Source: Alkalispirillum mobile
GTDB taxonomy: Bacteria > Pseudomonadota > Gammaproteobacteria > Nitrococcales > Halorhodospiraceae
Reading direction: 5' to 3'
DNA length: 64,000 nucleotides
Assembly: GCF_003664325.1 (NCBI RefSeq)
Contig: NZ_RCDA01000001.1
Location: 1,285,817 to 1,349,816 of the forward strand
The notes beneath the pieces were generated by a model, which worked only from the letters and a program-made list of their open reading frames with translations, ran no database searches and was not told the origin of the DNA. The position numbers and the translations under genes are program-made. Positions 62,992 through 64,000 of the stretch are shown here, piece after piece (within the stretch, counting starts at the first letter, position 1; every line of letters starts with the position of its first letter).

Positions 62992-63304
62992 TTGGGTTGG
63001 GCTCCTGGGTGTTGTGGTAAACAGCGGCGAAACAAGGGCGGGCTAACAACGACCCAATCCACAGCCGGTCCGCCAGTGTAACGCCAGTTTTCTTAGTTTC
63101 ACCAAAACCGTCAGAAGCGATGGCGCACACGACCAGGCCAATCGGTACTCATGGAACTGCTCCGCAGTCTGCAGCGCACTGACACGCGGCACAACGACCG
63201 TGCACCATTTCATTAAGGTGCCCGCAGCCGTGGGTTTGCGCAGAGCGCCGATCCGTTTGGAGCGCAAGAAGCGCAGCCTAGGTCGCGCCCTAAAAAATCA
63301 CTTT
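62992..63304. other. Intergenic region upstream of pgpA
   Basis: 313 nt with no gene I can support; one 74-codon open frame has no recognisable features. The base composition falls towards the right, marking the start of the lower-GC segment. An imperfect repeat CCCTA...TAGGG around 63288-63310 spans the stop codon of the next gene. Confidence 0.6.
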
Positions 63305-63718
63305 CTAGGGATCTTCACGAACCCTATCCCAGTTGCACTCCACATAACCTAAGGCATCTTCAAGAGAGAGAAAGTAGCCGGCACTTTCGTGCTCCAAAGC
63401 CGAAACAAAAAAAACGCCGCAGTACTCTTTAATGAGCACAGGGTAATTGGTTTCTGGGTTGTCTTCCTCTCCAGCAAGAATCATCCCAGCCCACACATCT
63501 TCTGCTTCATTTTCGATTTCGTCTACAAAGAAGTCATGTACGCCATCGCCAACCTCCCCAACCAGCTCACCGCAACGAATCATATTAACTGCCAATGGGC
63601 CATTGGCAGGACCCAAGGCGCTCAGGAGGCGCTCACACGCATGGCTGCTAGTGCTCAGCCTTTCTAGCACGCCAGTTAACTCTCTCGCGCCGAAGTCTTT
63701 TGCAAATTCTGTATCCAT
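63305..63718 (-). CDS. Orphan acidic protein of unknown function
   Basis: A 137-residue acidic cytoplasmic-looking protein with no signal peptide or membrane segment. ATG 63718 follows GGGAGG six bases away, so it looks translated. It contains ENEAEDVWAGM and a final SLEDALGYVE helix. Codon use is less GC-rich than in the rest of the window, a sign of horizontal transfer. Small acidic single-domain proteins in islands are often immunity proteins, but there is no toxin in view and I do not assign that role. The 194 nt upstream to the next gene show nothing I can name. Confidence 0.55.
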   Translation of the reverse strand: MDTEFAKDFGARELTGVLERLSTSSHACERLLSALGPANGPLAVNMIRCGELVGEVGDGVHDFFVDEIENEAEDVWAGMILAGEEDNPETNYPVLIKEYCGVFFVSALEHESAGYFLSLEDALGYVECNWDRVREDP

Positions 63719-63912
63719 ATATCGCCTCCCAACTCAAGCCCATAATCACAGACAACGATAACTCCTGGTGACCTTGGACTTGTGAATTGAAGACGTCGAT
63801 ATCCGCGCGGGCATGCTCACTCGAACCTTGGAGCGTATAACGCTTGCCTTCGTGGTGCACCGGAGCGCCAGCGCAGGTGCGTCCGACAGCAGCCGTTTTT
63901 TTATGCGCGACG

Positions 63913-64000
63913 TCAATAATCCCACTCTTCGTGTGCCAGCGAGGTTTCGTTGAGCTCGTCCTTGCGCAGGCGCCAATCGGGCATGCATTGATCCATCAAG
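63913..64000 (-). CDS. C-terminus of a probable YgjP-like (M48/SprT-type) metallopeptidase
   Basis: Only the last 28 codons lie in the window, ending EEWDY then TGA. The segment CMPDWRLRKDELN resembles the tail that follows the zinc site in YgjP/DUF45 metal-dependent hydrolases, where a PDW..R...L pattern is usual. The zinc motif itself would be outside the window. Such genes often accompany type I restriction-modification loci. Confidence 0.4.
   Translation of the reverse strand, partial: LMDQCMPDWRLRKDELNETSLAHEEWDY

Noticed and set aside
63043-63267. 74-codon minus-strand frame upstream of pgpA
   Set aside because: No ribosome site, no recognisable sequence, and composition like the non-coding surroundings.
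63719-63912. Integron attC-like or terminator-like structure
   Set aside because: A GCACC...GGTGC imperfect hairpin and a GTTATAC heptamer are present, but the heptamer does not fit the GTTRRRY core and no partner core is seen.

Overview
The window is GC-rich chromosomal DNA of a gammaproteobacterium. Gene content and order (ptsP-rppH-HAD hydrolase; tyrS-M23 peptidase-anmK-erpA-argC; miaB-ybeZ-ybeY-corC-lnt; leuS-lptE-holA-proA-nadD-rsfS-rlmH; maf-rng-yhdP-nitrilase-tldD-pmbA) match Pseudomonas-like gammaproteobacteria. An ectoine hydroxylase, a class I PHA synthase and very GC-rich coding point to a halophile, plausibly Ectothiorhodospiraceae of the Alkalilimnicola/Halorhodospira type. That taxon is an inference from gene content, not from a database match.

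Layout. 1-2.6 kb: start of tuf and its tRNA cluster (Tyr, Gly, Thr) on the minus strand, then phaC on the plus strand, then a second tRNA-Thr. 2.6-6.3 kb: overlapping minus-strand operon apeB-birA-coaX-SPOR-like gene. 6.4-12 kb: a complete minus-strand rRNA operon (16S, tRNA-Ile, tRNA-Ala, 23S, 5S) with boxA sites, three regularly spaced promoters and a strong terminator, directly downstream of tyrS. 13.4-17.7 kb: M23 peptidase and anmK, then erpA and argC on the other strand. 17.7-21.4 kb: a CLC chloride protein, a thioredoxin-like protein, hemJ, bacterioferritin and bfd. 21.4-34.6 kb: ptsP/rppH, then HAD-lrgA-lrgB-folA, a macro-domain gene, a methyltransferase, a cobalamin adenosyltransferase, ilvD, a PQQ sugar dehydrogenase, a TSUP transporter, a D-amino-acid dehydrogenase and an HPF-like gene.

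34.6-58.9 kb: a long run of minus-strand housekeeping genes reading miaB to pmbA, covering tRNA modification, 16S rRNA maturation, lipoprotein acylation, LPS assembly, replication clamp loading, proline and NAD synthesis, ribosome silencing, RNase G, envelope lipid transport and the TldD/TldE protease. Only ybeL faces the other way, and a tandem pair of bacteriohemerythrins sits inside the run. 59-63 kb: a small membrane protein, ectD with its own promoter and terminator, an Atm1-type ABC exporter and pgpA. 63-64 kb: a lower-GC accessory segment with an orphan gene and the C-terminus of a probable YgjP-like metallopeptidase.

I see no CRISPR array, prophage or insertion sequence. The most interesting items are the C-terminal tails shared by the two hemerythrins, a CLC protein lacking the proton glutamate, phaC placed antisense inside the tRNA-tuf cluster, the three-promoter rrn array abutting the tyrS stop codon, and an inverted pair of DnaA-box-like sequences before dadA.
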